64,000 bases of DNA from Janthinobacterium rivuli (GTDB lineage Bacteria > Pseudomonadota > Gammaproteobacteria > Burkholderiales > Burkholderiaceae_D): contig NZ_WFLJ01000006.1 in assembly GCF_009208735.1 (NCBI RefSeq), forward strand, positions 1 through 64,000, written 5' to 3'. Every line of letters starts with the position of its first letter. Positions within the stretch are counted from its first letter, which is position 1. The notes beneath the pieces are model-generated. The model worked only from the letters and a program-made list of their open reading frames with translations. It was not told the DNA's origin and ran no database searches. The position numbers were made by a program, and so were the translations under genes. Of the stretch, positions 46,126 through 55,958 are shown piece after piece.

Positions 46126-47904
46126 TCAACGCTCCACTTCCTGCATCCGGCCATTGCGGCCGGGGCCGCCGCGCTCATTGGCCCTGTCATTGCCCCGCTC
46201 ACGTGGCGGCCCGCTGCGTTCGCCACCGCGCGCCTCCTGTGCCGGACGCGCCGCTGGGGCCGGCATCGGCGGCGCGGGCCGTGGCTGAGCCACGGGCGGT
46301 GGCGCAGGCATGGCAGGCGGCGGCGCCGTCTGCAGCACTTCGCGACGGCCGCCGCGCTCCGCATGCTCCCTGCCGTCCGGTCGCGGCTGCGGCCGTTCGG
46401 CACGGTGCCGCTCCTCGCCGCGCCAGCCGGGATGGGCCACCTGGTCTTGTACGGGCGGCAAGGCCGGCACCGCCGGCATCCGGGGCTGGGCCGGTATCGG
46501 CGGCATTGGCGGCTGTTGCGGCTGTGGGGGCACGGGCGGCCGGTTCGGCTGCATGGGACGCGGCGCCAGATGCGTCTGGCCATCGTCCGTCTGCAAGCGG
46601 CCAGGGCGGTTGACCCAGTCGCGCCGGAAACCATCTTGCTGGCGCGGCGCATCGACGAGACGCTGCCAGTTGCCCGCCGGCGCAGGTGGCGTGCTCAAGG
46701 GCATGCTTTGCAGCACGGGGGCCGGCATGATGGTGCGGTTGCGGCGCGGCACGTCGACCGTGCGGGCGCCGCCAAAACGCTCGCCCGGCAGCATCGTCAT
46801 GCCCTCACGGCGTTCGCGCTCGCCCGCCACGGAACGCCGGCCTTCGGCCACGCGGTTGATGCGGCGTTCATACTCCGCGCTGGCGCGGTAGCCGGGCACG
46901 TAACGCTCGTGCGGCGACAGGGGGAACCAGCCCACGCCGGGATGCTGGCCGTGATTTGTCGCGTGATTGCCGCCCACCCAGCCCACCAGCGCCGGCGCCC
47001 AGGGCACGCGACCGCGCTCACGGCCCGGGGCCCAGCCCCAACGCTGGCCCAGCAGCACCCAGCGGCCGTAATGCGAGGGCGCATAGCCCCACGGCGCATT
47101 GTCGACCCAGGTCCAGCCCCACGGCGCGATCCACGTCCAGCGCCCGTCGCTGTACGGCGCCCAGCCCAGCGGCACGCTGGCAGGCAGCCACAGGGGGCCA
47201 TATTCCGCATCGTCCTGCCAGGCGCCGTAGCGGTCCAGCTCTTCATAGCCGGTGGTATCGTCCGTAACATAGCGCAAGGCCGGCGCGGCGGCGGGCAAGG
47301 CTTCGGGCCAGTTGTCGAAGGCGATCCTCTGCAAGGCGCCCGTGCGCAATTCCTCGTCCGTCAACTCGGCGCGCTTGCCGGCACGCAAGGTCACGCTGCC
47401 CGTGGCGCCATCCACATCGGCCGCGCCATCGAGCACGCTGACGACGCTGGTGCCCGGCTGGCGCCCCGCCTCGATGCGCACCCAGCCCGGCTGGGTCAGG
47501 ATCACGCGGGCCTGGGCGGTGGTCAGCTCAAAGCCGCGCAGCGCATCGGGATTGCGCACGCGCACGCTGACCGTGCCATAACCGAGGTGCAATTTGAAAC
47601 TGTCGTCATCGAGCTCGCTCACTTCCAGCTCGGAATCGCCATCGAGGCGCACGGCGGCAGCGCCCACGCGGAACTCCGCCAGCGCGCCGCGCCGGGTGGT
47701 CAAGCGGTTATCCGTCGTGACGGGCCAGTTCAACAAGGCGTTTTGCGCCTCGCCGTCGCCGGCGCGCACCAGCACCTGCCCTTCGACGGTGGAAATGCGA
47801 CCCACGCGGGCGGGCGGATCCTGCGCCAGGGCCAGGGTGCACGCCGACGACAGCAGCACGGCGCACACGGTGTTGAGAAAAGGGGAGGACAGGGTCGGAC
47901 GCAT
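46126..47904 (-). CDS. Secreted FecR-domain / DUF6600-type protein with Pro/Arg-rich tail
   Basis: A 592-residue exported protein; signal peptide cut near residue 28 (ALA). A FecR-like domain spans about 45-165 (VGRISTVEGQVLVRAG, LTTRRGALAEFRVG). A tryptophan-rich region at about 215-330 repeats W-x-W-x-P-W-G units (WTWIAPWGWTWVDNAPWGYAP) typical of DUF6600. The last ~200 residues are proline- and arginine-rich and disordered. No sigma factor or TonB gene is adjacent, so it is not a standard FecR anti-sigma; the function is unknown. GGAG precedes the ATG. Confidence 0.82.
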   Translation of the reverse strand: MRPTLSSPFLNTVCAVLLSSACTLALAQDPPARVGRISTVEGQVLVRAGDGEAQNALLNWPVTTDNRLTTRRGALAEFRVGAAAVRLDGDSELEVSELDDDSFKLHLGYGTVSVRVRNPDALRGFELTTAQARVILTQPGWVRIEAGRQPGTSVVSVLDGAADVDGATGSVTLRAGKRAELTDEELRTGALQRIAFDNWPEALPAAAPALRYVTDDTTGYEELDRYGAWQDDAEYGPLWLPASVPLGWAPYSDGRWTWIAPWGWTWVDNAPWGYAPSHYGRWVLLGQRWGWAPGRERGRVPWAPALVGWVGGNHATNHGQHPGVGWFPLSPHERYVPGYRASAEYERRINRVAEGRRSVAGERERREGMTMLPGERFGGARTVDVPRRNRTIMPAPVLQSMPLSTPPAPAGNWQRLVDAPRQQDGFRRDWVNRPGRLQTDDGQTHLAPRPMQPNRPPVPPQPQQPPMPPIPAQPRMPAVPALPPVQDQVAHPGWRGEERHRAERPQPRPDGREHAERGGRREVLQTAPPPAMPAPPPVAQPRPAPPMPAPAARPAQEARGGERSGPPRERGNDRANERGGPGRNGRMQEVER

Positions 47905-48007
47905 GGCAGCGCTCCAGGCAGGACTGACAACAATGATTGCTATCGATTACATCCGCATCGGGCGGACATCGCAAGCGGGCTTACAAATGTTTGCATATTG
48001 ACTTCTT

Positions 48008-48649
48008 TCAGGAGGCCGCCTGGCCGCCGCGCTTGACGAAGAACAGGGCGGCGCCGACGGCCATCAGCAAGCCGCCAAAGAAGCGGTTCTGCTTTTTCAC
48101 GGCGCGCGCGTCGCGGAAGAAGCGCTGCATCGACGAGGCGAGAAAGGCGTAGCTGTGCATGACGATCTGGTCGATCGTACACATGGTGACGGCCAGGATC
48201 AGCAATTGCGGCAGCAGCGGAGACGTCGGGCTGATGAATTGCGGCAACACCGCCACCATGAAGATGATGCCCTTCGGATTCGTCACATTGGTGAGAAAAC
48301 CCGTCAGCATGCGCCGGCCCATGGACGGCACCACGGCATCCGCATGCAGGTCGCCCGTCACGGCCACCTTGGCGCGCCATTGCGACAGGCCCAGGTAGAT
48401 CAGGTACAAGGCGCCCACCGTCTTGACGATATTGAAGGCCACTTCGGAAGCGAGCAGCAGGGAGCCCACGCCGGCGCCGGCGATGCCCAGCACCACCAGC
48501 AGGCCCAGTTGCAGGCCGAGAATCGTGGCGCTGGCCTTTTTCACCCCGTACGACAGGCCATGCGACATCGACAGCACGGCGCCCGAGCCGGGCGAGACGG
48601 CGATGATGGAGGCGGCGACGACAAAGGTGATCCAGGTGGCAAAGGGCAT
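48008..48649 (-). CDS. LysE/RhtB-family amino-acid exporter
   Basis: A 213-residue inner-membrane protein with five or six helices. SPGSGAVLSMSHGLSYGVKKASATILGLQLG near the N-terminus and GFLTNVTNPKGIIFMVAVLPQF are the family marks. Exports amino acids or homoserine lactone-like compounds; substrate not determinable. ATG at 48649 gives the canonical MPFATWITF start; the frame upstream is not conserved. Confidence 0.92.
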   Translation of the reverse strand: MPFATWITFVVAASIIAVSPGSGAVLSMSHGLSYGVKKASATILGLQLGLLVVLGIAGAGVGSLLLASEVAFNIVKTVGALYLIYLGLSQWRAKVAVTGDLHADAVVPSMGRRMLTGFLTNVTNPKGIIFMVAVLPQFISPTSPLLPQLLILAVTMCTIDQIVMHSYAFLASSMQRFFRDARAVKKQNRFFGGLLMAVGAALFFVKRGGQAAS

Positions 48650-48840
48650 GCGGTTTCCAAAAATGGGGACGAGAGGCAATTTTAACCCGGCCCGTGCGGC
48701 CCTGCCGGCCCCGCCTGAGGTAAGATCGCGGTCATGCCTGACCCACGTCACCCCTTGCCGTACAACCAAGAATAACATCATGAAAAACAACACTTTCCTC
48801 GCTCCACGATTCCCTGCCACCACCGCGGGAGTGCGCTGAG

Positions 48841-49788
48841 ATGGCCGGCTCCAGCCTGCTGGCCCTGCTCGACGACATCGCCAGCATCCTCGACGACGTT
48901 TCCCTGATGACCAAGGTGGCCGCCAAGAAGACGGCCGGCGTGCTCGGTGACGACCTGGCCCTGAACGCGCAGCAGGTGGCCGGCGTGCGCGCCGAGCGCG
49001 AACTGCCCGTCGTGTGGGCCGTCGCCGTCGGTTCGCTGAAGAACAAGGCCATCCTCGTGCCCGCCGCGCTGGCCATCAGCGCGTTTGCGCCATGGGCCAT
49101 CACGCCGCTGCTGATGGTGGGCGGCGCCTACCTGTGCTTCGAGGGCTTCGAAAAGATCGCCCACAAATACCTGCACCCGGACGACAGCCACAAGGCCGAG
49201 CTGGCGCAGGCGCTGCGCGACCCGAAGGTGGACCTGGTGGCGCTGGAAAAGGACAAGATCAAGGGCGCCATCCGCACCGACTTCATTTTGTCGGCGGAAA
49301 TCATCGTCATCGCGCTGGGCACGGTGGCCGCCGCCACCTTCGCCGAGCAGGTAGCCGTCGTCGTCGGCATCGCCATCATCATGACGGTGGGCGTGTATGG
49401 CCTGGTGGCCGGCATCGTCAAGCTCGACGACGCGGGCTTTTACCTGGCGGCGCGCAAGGGCGCGGGCGCGCTGATGGACGGCGTGCGCGGCTTTGGCCGC
49501 ATGCTCGTGTCGGCGGCGCCGAAACTGATGAAATTCCTCTCCATCGTCGGCACCCTGGCCATGTTCATGGTCGGCGGCGGCATTTTGACGCATGGCTGGC
49601 CGTGGGCCAGCGCCATGCTGCACCACGTCGAGGAAGCGGTCGGCGGCGTGGCCGCCATCGGCCCCGTGCTGGCGGCCGTCACGCCCAGCCTGATCAACGC
49701 GGTGGCCGGCCTCATCGCCGGTGGCCTGGTGCTGGCCGGCGTCACGGCCGTGTCGGCTTTATTGCGCATGGTCAAATCGCCCAAATAA
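48841..49788 (+). CDS. yedI: DUF808-family inner-membrane protein (YedI-like)
   Basis: A 315-residue protein beginning [20 protein letters not shown], the hallmark of DUF808/YedI. About six hydrophobic segments follow, with an acidic-basic loop [16 protein letters not shown]. Function unknown in any organism I know. The gene is divergent from the lysE-type gene and 84 nt upstream of a YiaA-type gene. Confidence 0.9.
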   Translation: MAGSSLLALLDDIASILDDVSLMTKVAAKKTAGVLGDDLALNAQQVAGVRAERELPVVWAVAVGSLKNKAILVPAALAISAFAPWAITPLLMVGGAYLCFEGFEKIAHKYLHPDDSHKAELAQALRDPKVDLVALEKDKIKGAIRTDFILSAEIIVIALGTVAAATFAEQVAVVVGIAIIMTVGVYGLVAGIVKLDDAGFYLAARKGAGALMDGVRGFGRMLVSAAPKLMKFLSIVGTLAMFMVGGGILTHGWPWASAMLHHVEEAVGGVAAIGPVLAAVTPSLINAVAGLIAGGLVLAGVTAVSALLRMVKSPK

Positions 49789-49872
49789 GCTTTCTGGTCT
49801 GATGGGGCGGCAGGCGCATCCGTGCCTGCCGCCCCGGCCATGCCGGCGGCGCCGTCCGTCCATGGAGACCCT

Positions 49873-50304
49873 ATGCAGACTTCCCCCGCCCCACGTCCCA
49901 GCAGCGCCTTCATCGGCGCCTCCTGGGCGGCATTGCTGATCGGCATCCTTACCTACCTGTCCGGCCTGTGGAACGCCACCATGGCGCTCAACGAAAAGGG
50001 CTATTACTTCACCATCCTCATGTATGGCCTGTTCGCCGCCATCTCGCTGCAAAAGTCCGTGCGCGACCGCGCCGAGGGCATCGCCGTGACGGGAATTTAC
50101 TTTGGCCTGTGCTGGATCTCCGTGTTGCTGGCCTTGCTGTTATTGACTGTCGGCCTATGGAACGCTAATCTGCAAGACAGCGAGAAAGGGTTCTATGCGA
50201 TGGCGTTTTTACTCAGCCTGTTCGCCGCCGTGGCCGTGCAAAAGAACGTGCGCGACGTGGCGCGCGCCACGGCCGCCACGCCTGCCGAGGCGCCGGGAAC
50301 CTAA
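49873..50304 (+). CDS. yiaA: YiaA/YiaB-family inner-membrane protein
   Basis: A 143-residue protein with two copies of a two-helix module: [15 protein letters not shown]...[24 protein letters not shown] and its repeat ending [23 protein letters not shown]. This duplication is the YiaAB family. GGAGACC stands before the ATG at 49873. Function unknown. Confidence 0.9.
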   Translation: MQTSPAPRPSSAFIGASWAALLIGILTYLSGLWNATMALNEKGYYFTILMYGLFAAISLQKSVRDRAEGIAVTGIYFGLCWISVLLALLLLTVGLWNANLQDSEKGFYAMAFLLSLFAAVAVQKNVRDVARATAATPAEAPGT

Positions 50305-50349
50305 CCGCTGGGTGCGTGTCTATCCGAGTATGCATGCGGGGGAACGGTG

Positions 50350-52458
50350 ATGAGCGATCTACAGCGACGGTTACAGATGGCGCTGGAAGCGGCGCACATG
50401 GCGATCTGGGATTCGCGCATCGTCGATGGCCAGGTCATCGACGGCAGCGTCAGCTGGTCGGCCAAGGGCGCCGCCCTGCTGGGCCTGGAAGAACGCGCCC
50501 TGACGCAGCCCTTCCACGCCTTTCTCGACTGCGTGCATGCGGATGACCGCGACAAGGTGGTGGCCGTGCTGCAGGAAGGCATGCGGCACGGCGACGGCTA
50601 TGCGCTGCAATACCGCGTCGTCTGGCCCGACGGCAGCGAGCACTGGCTGTCGGCCAAGGCGCAGGTCTTCACGGATGCGGCCGGCCAGCCCGAGCGGACC
50701 CTGGGCGTGATCTGGGATATCACCGAGCACATGGCGCGCGAGCTGATGATCGCCGAGCGCAAGGAACTGGCCGAAGTGACGCTCAGCTCCATCGCCGACG
50801 GCGTCATCACCACCGATCCGCACGGCAAGACGCGTTACCTGAACCGGGTGGCCGAGCAATTGACGGGCTGGAGCAACGACATGGCGCAAGGCCTGGACAT
50901 CGGCCTGACCATGCCGCTGGCCGATGAACGCACGGGCGCAGCGCTCGAACACGTGGCCATGCGCTGCCTGCAACAGCGCCAGGCCATCGGCATTTCCCCC
51001 CACTCGCAGCTGATCACGCGCGAAGGGCGGCGCATCGCCATCGAGGAATCGGCCGCGCCCATCTGGTCGAGCGACGGCGACATCCTTGGCGCCGTCGTCG
51101 TGTTCCGCGACGTCAGCCACGAGCGCAAGCTGAGCCAGGAACTGTCGTGGCAAGCCTCGCACGACACCCTGACGGGCCTGATCAACCGGCGCGAATTCGA
51201 ACACCTGGTAGCCGGCGCCCTGCACACGGCCAAGCAGGCCGGCCACGTGCATGCGCTGCTGTACCTGGACCTGGACCAGTTCAAGGTCATCAACGACACC
51301 TGCGGCCACGGCGCCGGCGACGTGCTGCTGCAGCTGCTGGCCAAGATGCTGCAGGGGCGGATGCGCGACAGCGACATCCTGGCGCGCCTCGGCGGCGACG
51401 AACTGGGGGTGCTGCTGCCCCACTGCGCGCTCGAGCACGCGCGCCAGATCGGCGACCAGCTGCGCCAGTCCGTGCGCGAATTCCGTTTCGCCTGGGACGA
51501 ACGCAGCTTCGAGCTCGGCGTGAGCATCGGCATCGTGGAAATCAACCAGGACAGCAAGTCCATGAGCGAGCTGCTGAGCGCCGCCGACCGGGCCTGCTAC
51601 CTGGCCAAGGAGCAGGGCCGCAACCGCCTGCACGTCTACCAGGAGTCCGATGTCATGCTGGCGCAGCGGCATGGCGAAATGCTGTGGATTTCACGCCTGA
51701 AGGAAGCGTTCACGCACGATTATTTCCGCCTGTACGCCATGCCCATCGTGCACCTGAACGACGGTCGGGAACACCACGACGAAGTGCTGATCCGCATCCG
51801 CAACAGCAAGGGCGATTTGATCCTGCCCGGCGCCTTCATCCCCGCCGCCGAACGCTACGACATGATGCTGTCCATCGACCGCTGGGTCATCCGCGCCGTC
51901 TGCGCGCATATCCAGAGCGTGCGCGACAGCCTGCCGCCACTCGATGCGCTGGCGGAAAGCCGGCGCCGCGCACCGGCCCTGTATTCCGTCAACCTGTCGG
52001 GCCTGTCGCTGGCCGATGCCGGCTTGCACGACTACATCACCGAACAGTTCGTGCAATTTGCGATTGCGCCCGAGCAAATCTGCTTTGAAATCACGGAAAC
52101 GGCCGTCATCGCCAACCTGCCGAAGGCGCAGGTGTTCATGCGCCAGCTCAAGGCCATGGGCTGCCGCTTCTCGCTCGACGACTTCGGCAGCGGCTTTTCC
52201 TCGTTCGGCTACCTGAAAGCGCTGCCCGTCGACTACCTGAAGATCGACGGCATCTTCGTGCGCGACATCGCCACCAACGCCATCAACCGCGCCATGGTCA
52301 AGGCCATCAATGAAGTGGGCCACGTGATGGGCTTGAAAACGGTGGCCGAGTACGTGGAAGACGACGCCACCCTGGCCGTCATCCGCGAACTGGGCGTCGA
52401 CTACGCGCAAGGCTACGCCGTGGGCAAGCTGCGCCCGCTGACGGCGGGCGTGGATTAA
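50350..52458 (+). CDS. PAS-GGDEF-EAL protein (c-di-GMP cyclase/phosphodiesterase)
   Basis: A 702-residue cytoplasmic signalling protein with no membrane segment. Two PAS domains (about 10-130 and 140-260) precede a GGDEF domain (about 265-425) and an EAL domain (about 445-695). The cyclase active site reads GGDEL (348-352) in place of GGDEF, and the inhibitory I-site RxxD (Arg339-Asp342) is intact five residues before it. The EAL motif is EVLIR (Glu478-Arg482, the ExLxR form), with later DDFGSGFSSF and KIDG motifs conserved, so phosphodiesterase activity is likely. The ATG at 50350 is directly preceded by an in-frame GTG; GGGGGA lies upstream. Confidence 0.93.
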   Translation: MSDLQRRLQMALEAAHMAIWDSRIVDGQVIDGSVSWSAKGAALLGLEERALTQPFHAFLDCVHADDRDKVVAVLQEGMRHGDGYALQYRVVWPDGSEHWLSAKAQVFTDAAGQPERTLGVIWDITEHMARELMIAERKELAEVTLSSIADGVITTDPHGKTRYLNRVAEQLTGWSNDMAQGLDIGLTMPLADERTGAALEHVAMRCLQQRQAIGISPHSQLITREGRRIAIEESAAPIWSSDGDILGAVVVFRDVSHERKLSQELSWQASHDTLTGLINRREFEHLVAGALHTAKQAGHVHALLYLDLDQFKVINDTCGHGAGDVLLQLLAKMLQGRMRDSDILARLGGDELGVLLPHCALEHARQIGDQLRQSVREFRFAWDERSFELGVSIGIVEINQDSKSMSELLSAADRACYLAKEQGRNRLHVYQESDVMLAQRHGEMLWISRLKEAFTHDYFRLYAMPIVHLNDGREHHDEVLIRIRNSKGDLILPGAFIPAAERYDMMLSIDRWVIRAVCAHIQSVRDSLPPLDALAESRRRAPALYSVNLSGLSLADAGLHDYITEQFVQFAIAPEQICFEITETAVIANLPKAQVFMRQLKAMGCRFSLDDFGSGFSSFGYLKALPVDYLKIDGIFVRDIATNAINRAMVKAINEVGHVMGLKTVAEYVEDDATLAVIRELGVDYAQGYAVGKLRPLTAGVD

Positions 52459-52460
52459 GC

Positions 52461-52614
52461 GCCTATCCCGGTAGATGAATACATCCCCTGCTGGCGCCCG
52501 TCAGAAGCGGGGACTGCGTTGCTCGTCGTCGCGTGGCTCGCCACGCGTCCTCCTCACGCCTTGTCCGCGCTCCTGATGCGCTGCCAGCAGAAGACGCTCC
52601 CTACCGGGATAGGC
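52461..52614. repeat. 154-nt long imperfect palindrome (MITE-like or structured repeat)
   Basis: Outer arms GCCTATCCCGGTAG (52461-52474) and CTACCGGGATAGGC (52601-52614) are perfect complements. Inner arms CTGCTGGC (52488-52495) and GCCAGCAG (52583-52590) and a central hairpin GCGTGG-CTCG-CCACGC (52531-52546) share the same centre near 52538. The bases between them also pair with few mismatches, so the whole element can fold into one hairpin. An 8-bp direct repeat TAAGCGCC (52456-52463 and 52617-52624) flanks it and overlaps the upstream stop codon. Confidence 0.85.
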
Positions 52615-52701
52615 TCTAAGCGCCGCCGACAACCAGTAGCTTTAAAACAATGCCGCATTGCTATCGCTAAATGCGCGCAAGCACGACCAATCTGGAGGAT
52701 T

Positions 52702-52743
52702 TTGATCTACATCAATAAATTTGCGCAGGCGAATCCTTACACT
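52702..52743 (+). promoter_or_regulatory. FNR-type class II promoter of aer
   Basis: A perfect FNR box TTGAT-CTAC-ATCAA spans 52702-52715 (centre 52708.5). A -10-like TACACT lies at 52738-52743, which puts the start near 52750 and the box at about -41.5, the standard class II activator position. Expression of aer should therefore rise when oxygen is low. The rest of 52615-52814 shows nothing else. Confidence 0.85.
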
Positions 52744-52814
52744 GATCTCCATTCTTGCAATCGTGCAAGTCTTACTCACCAATTGCCTATTTAACTGATC
52801 AGGAAGCCGCGACC

Positions 52815-54476
52815 ATGCGACAAAATTTGCCAGTGACTAACCGTGAAGTCCTCGTCTTGGACGATCAGGCCATCGTGTCGAAAACGGATATGAACGGCAA
52901 TATCGTGTATGTGAACCCCTACTTCAGTCAGGTCAGCGGCTTCAGCGAGGCCGAGCTGCTCGGTTCGCCCCAGAACATCGTGCGCCACCCGGACATGCCG
53001 GCCGAAGCGTTCGCCGACCTGTGGGCCTCGATCCAGGCCGGCACGCCGTGGACGGGCCTGGTCAAGAACCGTTGCAAGAACGGCGACTTTTACTGGGTGC
53101 GCGCGAACGTCACGCCCATCCGCGAAGCGGGCAAGACCATCGGCTACATGTCGGTGCGCGTGAAGGCCGACAAGGATCAGGTGAAAGCGGCCGAGGAAGC
53201 CTACGCGGCCATCCGCAACAAGGAAGGCGGCAACATCGTCATCAAGAACGGGCAAATCGTGCGCCCGGGCCTGGCGCACCTGCTGCACAACCTGACGCAC
53301 ATGTCGCTCAACCTGCGCATCTGGGCCGCCACCTCCATCGTCAACTGCTTGCAACTGCTGGTGTGCATCATCAGCCTGTTCGCCAGCGGCGGCAAGATCA
53401 CCAATTACGCCATCTTCGGCGCCACCCTGTTCGGCTTCCTGATCAACGTTTTCCTCTGGTACACCTTGCGCATGTCCGTGCTCAAGCCGCTGGGCAAGGC
53501 CCTGAACGGCGCCCGGGCGATTGCCGCCGGCGACCTGTCGGGCAGTTTTGAGACGGAAAGCACGGATGAAGTGGGGCAATTGCTGCGCGCGCTGCAACAG
53601 ATGAACAGCAACCTGATCGCCACCATCCGCGACGTGCGCATCAACGTGGAAACCATGGCCGTGGCCACCAAGCAAATCGCCGTCGGCAATATGGACCTGT
53701 CGGGCCGCACGGAATCGCAGGCGGCCAGCCTGGAAGAAACAGCCTCGAGCATCGAGGAATTCTCGTCGACGGTGAAACAGAACGCGGACAACTCGGTGCA
53801 GGCGAACGAGCTGGCAGTGGCCGCCTCGAAAGTGGCCGTGCAGGGCGGCGAGATCGTCGCCGAAGTGATCACCACCATGGACGACATCAACACCTCGTCG
53901 AAGAAGATCGTCGACATCATCGGCCTGATCGAAGGCATCGCCTTCCAGACCAACATCCTGGCCCTGAACGCGGCCGTGGAAGCGGCCCGTGCCGGCGAGC
54001 AGGGCAGGGGCTTCGCGGTGGTGGCGGGCGAGGTGCGCAACCTGGCGCAGCGCTCGTCCGTGGCGGCCAAGGACATCAAGCAACTGATTGAAATTTCCGT
54101 CGGCAAGGTGGGCGCCGGCATGCTGCAGGTGAACCGCGCCGGCGCCACCATGGAACAGGTGGTCAGCTCGGTCAAGCAGGTGACGGCCATCATGCAGGAA
54201 ATTTCCATCGCCTCGCGCGAACAGAGCATCGGCGTCGACCAGGTCAACCAGGCCATCGCCCACATGGACCAGGTAACGCAGCAAAACGCGGCCCTGGTGG
54301 AAGAAGCCGCCGCGGCCGCCACGCGCCTGGCGGAAGAAGCGGCCAGCCTGTCGCAAGCCGTGAGCCTGTTCAATTTCGGCAAGATGCCGCCACCGCGCCG
54401 CGTCGCCATGCCCGGCGGCAAGGGAGGCGCCGCGAATGCCGGCAAACCCGCCGCTCTGAAACGCCTGGCCGCCTAA
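52815..54476 (+). CDS. aer: Aer-type PAS methyl-accepting chemotaxis protein
   Basis: A 553-residue receptor for energy or oxygen taxis. The PAS domain (about 20-125) has [20 protein letters not shown] and the FAD-binding-type [10 protein letters not shown] and IVRHPDMP segments of Aer. Two close hydrophobic segments (about 170-225) form the membrane hairpin, then HAMP (about 220-275) and the MCP signalling domain with the hairpin tip [20 protein letters not shown]. No large periplasmic loop, as in Aer. AGGAAG lies before the ATG at 52815. A perfect FNR box stands upstream. Confidence 0.93.
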   Translation: MRQNLPVTNREVLVLDDQAIVSKTDMNGNIVYVNPYFSQVSGFSEAELLGSPQNIVRHPDMPAEAFADLWASIQAGTPWTGLVKNRCKNGDFYWVRANVTPIREAGKTIGYMSVRVKADKDQVKAAEEAYAAIRNKEGGNIVIKNGQIVRPGLAHLLHNLTHMSLNLRIWAATSIVNCLQLLVCIISLFASGGKITNYAIFGATLFGFLINVFLWYTLRMSVLKPLGKALNGARAIAAGDLSGSFETESTDEVGQLLRALQQMNSNLIATIRDVRINVETMAVATKQIAVGNMDLSGRTESQAASLEETASSIEEFSSTVKQNADNSVQANELAVAASKVAVQGGEIVAEVITTMDDINTSSKKIVDIIGLIEGIAFQTNILALNAAVEAARAGEQGRGFAVVAGEVRNLAQRSSVAAKDIKQLIEISVGKVGAGMLQVNRAGATMEQVVSSVKQVTAIMQEISIASREQSIGVDQVNQAIAHMDQVTQQNAALVEEAAAAATRLAEEAASLSQAVSLFNFGKMPPPRRVAMPGGKGGAANAGKPAALKRLAA

Positions 54477-54500
54477 ACCTTTCAAGACTTTACACACATC

Positions 54501-55949
54501 ATGCCTACACTACTCAGCAGTGCTTCCGCCGACCTGGACGCCGTCGTCGAATTCGACCCCGTCATCATCGGCAAGATGAGCCAGTCCGGCCCCCGCTACA
54601 CGTCCTATCCGACCGCCGACCGTTTTAATGCCGACTTTGGCTACGGCAACTTCCTCGAAGCGCTGGCCGCGCTGCGCATGCGCGGCGGCCGCCGGCCGCT
54701 GTCGCTGTACGTGCACGTGCCGTTCTGCGACACCCTGTGCTACTACTGCGCCTGCAACAAGATCATCACCAAAGACCGCAGCAAGGCCGCCACCTATCTC
54801 AGCTATCTGAAACAGGAAATCGCCATGCAGGGCAAGCTGTTTGCCGGCATGAACCAGATCGAACAGCTGCATTTCGGCGGCGGCACACCCACTTACCTGA
54901 GCGAAAAGCAGATGGACGAACTGATGGCGCACCTGCGCCAGCATTTCGAGTTCGCTTCCGATGAAGACGGCGAATACTCGATCGAGATTGATCCGCGCAC
55001 GGTGTCGCGCGAACGCGTGTTTTCGCTGCGCGCGCAAGGGTTCAACCGCATCAGCCTGGGCGTGCAGGATTTCGACGCCGACGTGCAAAAGGCCGTCAAC
55101 CGCATCCAGCCGGAAGCGGAAACGGTGGCCATCATGCAGGCGGCGCGCGACGCGGGTTTCCGCTCGATCAGCATCGATCTGATCTACGGCTTGCCCAAGC
55201 AAAGCCTGGACACCATGACGGAAACCCTGCGCAAGGTGATCAACGCCAGCCCGGACCGCATCGCCCTGTACCACTACGCGCACATGCCGCACCTGTTCAA
55301 GCCGCAGCGCCGCATCCTCGACGCCGACATGCCCGACAGCGCCACCAAGCTGGCCATGCTGGGCCTGTGCATCGCGCGCCTGACGGCCGCCGGCTATGTC
55401 TACATCGGCATGGACCATTTCGCCAAGCCGACGGATGACCTGGCCGTGGCGCAGCGCCAGGGCCGCCTGCACCGCAACTTCCAGGGCTATTCGACGCGCG
55501 CGGAGGCGGACCTGATCGCCTGCGGCGTGTCGGCCATCAGTTCCGTCGGCGCCGTCTACAGCCAGAATGAAAAGACGCTCGACGCCTACTACGAAAAGCT
55601 CGACGAAGGCGTGCTGCCGATCGCGCGCGGCATCAAGCTCGATACCGATGATTTGTTGCGCCGTATCATCATCCAGATGCTGATGTGCAATTTCGAATTG
55701 TCGATCGCCACCATCGAGCAAGCGCACCCCGTCAAATTCCGCAGCTATTTCGCCGCCGAGCTGGAAAAGCTGCGCGAACTGGCGCGCGACGGCTTGCTCG
55801 TCATCGAGGAAGACTGGCTGACGGTGACGCCGAAAGGGCGCTTGCTGATCCGCAATATCTGCATGGTCTTCGACCGCTACCTGACCATGGCGCGCGCCAA
55901 CGCGGCGCCGGACGCCGTGCAGCCGCTGCGCTACTCGAAAACGGTGTAA
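54501..55949 (+). CDS. hemN: Oxygen-independent coproporphyrinogen III oxidase
   Basis: Radical SAM enzyme that decarboxylates coproporphyrinogen III without oxygen in haem synthesis. The 482-residue product has the cluster motif at Cys76, Cys80 and Cys83 followed by Cys85 (CDTLCYYCACNK), HFGGGTPTYLS, and the HemN-type SGPRYTSYPTADRF N-terminus and C-terminal domain; this separates true HemN from HemW. It lies 24 nt after aer and 9 nt before the next gene, so it is probably read from the FNR-controlled aer promoter. Confidence 0.95.
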   Translation: MPTLLSSASADLDAVVEFDPVIIGKMSQSGPRYTSYPTADRFNADFGYGNFLEALAALRMRGGRRPLSLYVHVPFCDTLCYYCACNKIITKDRSKAATYLSYLKQEIAMQGKLFAGMNQIEQLHFGGGTPTYLSEKQMDELMAHLRQHFEFASDEDGEYSIEIDPRTVSRERVFSLRAQGFNRISLGVQDFDADVQKAVNRIQPEAETVAIMQAARDAGFRSISIDLIYGLPKQSLDTMTETLRKVINASPDRIALYHYAHMPHLFKPQRRILDADMPDSATKLAMLGLCIARLTAAGYVYIGMDHFAKPTDDLAVAQRQGRLHRNFQGYSTRAEADLIACGVSAISSVGAVYSQNEKTLDAYYEKLDEGVLPIARGIKLDTDDLLRRIIIQMLMCNFELSIATIEQAHPVKFRSYFAAELEKLRELARDGLLVIEEDWLTVTPKGRLLIRNICMVFDRYLTMARANAAPDAVQPLRYSKTV

Positions 55950-55958
55950 CCGCGCCCG

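Noticed and set aside
46126-47904. FecR anti-sigma factor for iron uptake
   Set aside because: There is no adjacent ECF sigma gene or TonB receptor, and the DUF6600-like Trp repeats and long basic tail do not occur in FecR.
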